From: a virus | DNA length: 39,325 nucleotides | Direction: 5' to 3' (one strand) | IMG/VR virus record: IMGVR_UViG_3300033148_004627 | Coordinates: 1-39,325 of that record | Part shown: positions 38,009-39,325 of the stretch, one piece after another | How the letters are laid out: each line of letters begins with the position of its first letter | Position numbering within the stretch: position 1 is the first letter of the stretch | Program-made: the position numbers and the translations under genes | Notes under the pieces: generated by a model | The model's input: the letters and a program-made list of their open reading frames with translations, nothing else | Told to the model about the DNA's origin: nothing | Databases searched by the model: none

Positions 38009-38429
38009 CTGTGTGGTGAGTATGATGTAGAACAGTTATTTTGCGTTTCCTTTCCGCTCGTTTTGCATGTTTGTTATAGCATCGAAGACAACATTTGCTA
38101 TTGTAGGCTTTGGGTAAATGTTCGCACTTTGGGAATGCTCTTTTATTGTGATGCACCCTCTCTTGTGGCTCTCCAACACTCCCACCTCTTCTTAATCTTG
38201 TGTAGTGCATACAGCACATTCCTTTTACGATTGATGGCTTCCTACATCCTTTAACAGCACAGAATTTTTCTATCTCTTCTGCCGATGGTGTAGGAGGGGA
38301 AAGAGGGGAATATTTGGGCTTCCAAAACTGCCACCATAGACGCTTCCTGCAATAGTATTGCATAACAAGGTCTAGTTGCAGTTTGCCAACACGCTCCCAG
38401 TAGGTTTTTTCTATAGAGTCTTTAATCAC
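38001..38429 (-). CDS. zinc-finger protein with HNH-type knuckle, no nuclease core (142 aa)
   Basis: Starts with GTG overlapping the previous stop (GTGA), which fixes the start. Residues about 57-87 hold CAVKGCRKPSIVKGMCCMHY, the same C-x4-C...G-x-C-x2-HY knuckle as in the HNH genes at 14175 and 26057, followed by a CEHL/CCLRC segment that may form a second site, and a very basic tail with histidines. The HNH catalytic core is absent. It may be a DNA-binding remnant of a homing endonuclease or a domesticated regulator. Confidence 0.6.
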   Translation of the reverse strand: MIKDSIEKTYWERVGKLQLDLVMQYYCRKRLWWQFWKPKYSPLSPPTPSAEEIEKFCAVKGCRKPSIVKGMCCMHYTRLRRGGSVGEPQERVHHNKRAFPKCEHLPKAYNSKCCLRCYNKHAKRAERKRKITVLHHTHHTDV

Positions 38430-38908
38430 GGGCTTGGGGGGAAAATAAGAGTTTTACCGTCCCACTGGTAGGGGGTGTGTTCTTTGAGGTATTTGATGAT
38501 ACGGGGGTTGCGGGAGGCTTTCTTTCTCACCTTCTCCCATTCCTCCCGCGCCTCCTTCTGTGCCTTCCGTGTCTTCTCCCATTCCTCCCGCGCCTTCTCC
38601 CGCGCCTTCTCCCATATCTCCCGTGCCTTCCGTGTCTTCTCCCGTGCCTTCTCCCGTGCCTTCCATGCCCTCTTTTCTACCTCCTCCGCCTTCTTCAAAT
38701 ATTTTGGTACAAGTTCATCGGGGATTACCACGAAATGCTCGGCTCTTACGGGAAGTTCAGACTCAGGCTTCTCCCGCACTATCTCCTCTGCCCTATAGGG
38801 AATATCCTCCACATACGCAATGGGTTCTTGATGCCAGGGAAAGCCGCTCCAGCTTGACTTCTTGCCTGTGTAGTTTGGCTTGAGGGGGTAGAGGGTGTTC
38901 TTAGTCAT
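38426..38908 (-). CDS. highly charged helical protein with ER/K-type repeats (160 aa)
   Basis: The middle (about residues 70-130) is almost only Lys, Arg, Glu, Ala and Trp, in units such as KAREKAREK and EEWEKTRKA, which would form a long single helix or coiled coil. The DNA there is a chain of GCCTTCTCCCGT-like units. The first 65 residues are a separate beta-like part (SGFPWHQEPIAYVEDIPYR). The ATG is preceded by ATTAATCTCCTCCCCC. The function is unknown; such helices act as spacers or nucleic-acid binders. Confidence 0.65.
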   Translation of the reverse strand: MTKNTLYPLKPNYTGKKSSWSGFPWHQEPIAYVEDIPYRAEEIVREKPESELPVRAEHFVVIPDELVPKYLKKAEEVEKRAWKAREKAREKTRKAREIWEKAREKAREEWEKTRKAQKEAREEWEKVRKKASRNPRIIKYLKEHTPYQWDGKTLIFPPSP

Positions 38909-38923
38909 GGGGGAGGAGATTAA

Positions 38924-39325
38924 TCACATATGGGTAAGGGTCTGATAATAATACCTATGGAGAAATGGTAATTGGAATGCAGTACTCTCACCGTATTCTC
39001 TGATCATCTTCCAAAGCCACAGTAACCGCCCCACACGGCCGTTTAAGTCTTCGAAGGGGTGGATCTTCTCAAAATCATTGTGAGCCTTCCACGCGCCATA
39101 AGAATGCCAAAATTCAAAGTATTTATCCATAAGTGCCGGTACTTCCCTCCACGGCGGGCATATTTGATTCCCTACGGTTACATTGCACTTCCTCCATTCA
39201 CCCTTGTATATAAGCGTACGATCTTTACTCAACATAGCATGTAGTATCAACAAGTCCTCTTGTGTAGGGTCACGCGCATCATTACAGCCATCAACAACAT
39301 GTTCAACGGCAGGAACATCTGCAGG
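38924..39325 (-). CDS. Fic/DOC-family protein, 5' end outside the window
   Basis: The frame is open to the window edge, so the N-terminus is missing. The Fic loop is visible as IHPFEDLNGRVGR, with the catalytic His, Asp and Arg in place but a Leu where most members have the first Gly (HPFxDGNGR). Upstream the visible part includes CNDARDPTQEDLLILHAML and a conserved KGEWRKCNVTVG region, found in other Fic proteins before the catalytic loop. Most Fic proteins add AMP from ATP to a Ser, Thr or Tyr of another protein; Doc-type proteins phosphorylate a target. No antitoxin-like helix is seen in the visible part. It is the first gene of the small-gene operon. Confidence 0.85.
   Translation of the reverse strand, partial: PADVPAVEHVVDGCNDARDPTQEDLLILHAMLSKDRTLIYKGEWRKCNVTVGNQICPPWREVPALMDKYFEFWHSYGAWKAHNDFEKIHPFEDLNGRVGRLLWLWKMIREYGESTAFQLPFLHRYYYQTLTHM

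Noticed and set aside
38475-38883. Long plus-strand ORFs of 107 to 126 codons
   Set aside because: They are antisense shadows of the Lys/Glu/Arg repeats; the products are Ser/Pro or Leu/Pro repeats.
1-39325. CRISPR array, insertion sequence, integrase or attachment site
   Set aside because: No regularly spaced repeats, transposase or tyrosine/serine recombinase motifs were seen on either strand.

Overview
The window is 39 kb of a tailed double-stranded DNA phage (Caudoviricetes), most likely with a short podovirus-type tail. The right end is open (a Fic gene runs off it) and a gene appears to start 7 bases from the left end, so this is part of a larger genome. Nearly all genes lie on the minus strand and read from right to left. 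The genetic code looks standard. I saw no integrase, repressor, polymerase, helicase or convincing tRNA, so lifestyle and replication cannot be judged here. The host cannot be named. Almost no gene has a purine-rich Shine-Dalgarno sequence. Starts instead follow C/T-rich leaders such as CTTTACCCCCATTCTC, which argues for a host whose initiation does not depend on the usual anti-Shine-Dalgarno pairing.

Right arm (about 39.3-31.5 kb, minus strand): an accessory region. It carries a Fic-domain protein, a highly charged helical protein, a zinc-finger protein, two small phage orphans, a C5-cytosine methyltransferase-like protein, a STAS-domain protein and a 61-residue protein, packed with ATGA/GTGA overlaps. 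Then come a gamma-glutamylcyclotransferase-like protein, a 56-residue gene, an amidoligase and a class II glutamine amidotransferase. The last three enzymes look like a peptide or gamma-glutamyl bond-forming and bond-breaking system. A TAGTGG motif recurs through the intergenic DNA here.

Middle (about 31.5-27.5 kb): a patchwork of very small genes and structured non-coding DNA. A plus-strand island holds three small genes arranged as R1-geneA-R2-R1-geneB-R2-geneC, where R1 (38 bp, promoter-like) and R2 (37 bp) are exact repeats and the genes between them are unrelated. Two copies of a hairpin element with a compensating stem flank this island. A possible small terminase subunit, a GC-rich structured block, terminators and a LydA-type holin follow.

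Left arm (27.5-0 kb, minus strand): the packaging and virion module in usual order. It runs large terminase, portal, two small proteins, scaffold, decoration protein, major capsid protein, beta-helix head protein, unknown protein, adaptor, beta-propeller nozzle, tail fibre, an M23-peptidase internal protein, a 1447-residue internal or ejection protein, two paralogous beta-rich proteins around an amidase, and a large tail fibre. The terminase carries an intein directly before its TRW motif, and inside the intein, in a different reading frame, lies a complete endonuclease VII/HNH gene. A second HNH endonuclease sits on the plus strand between the nozzle and fibre genes.
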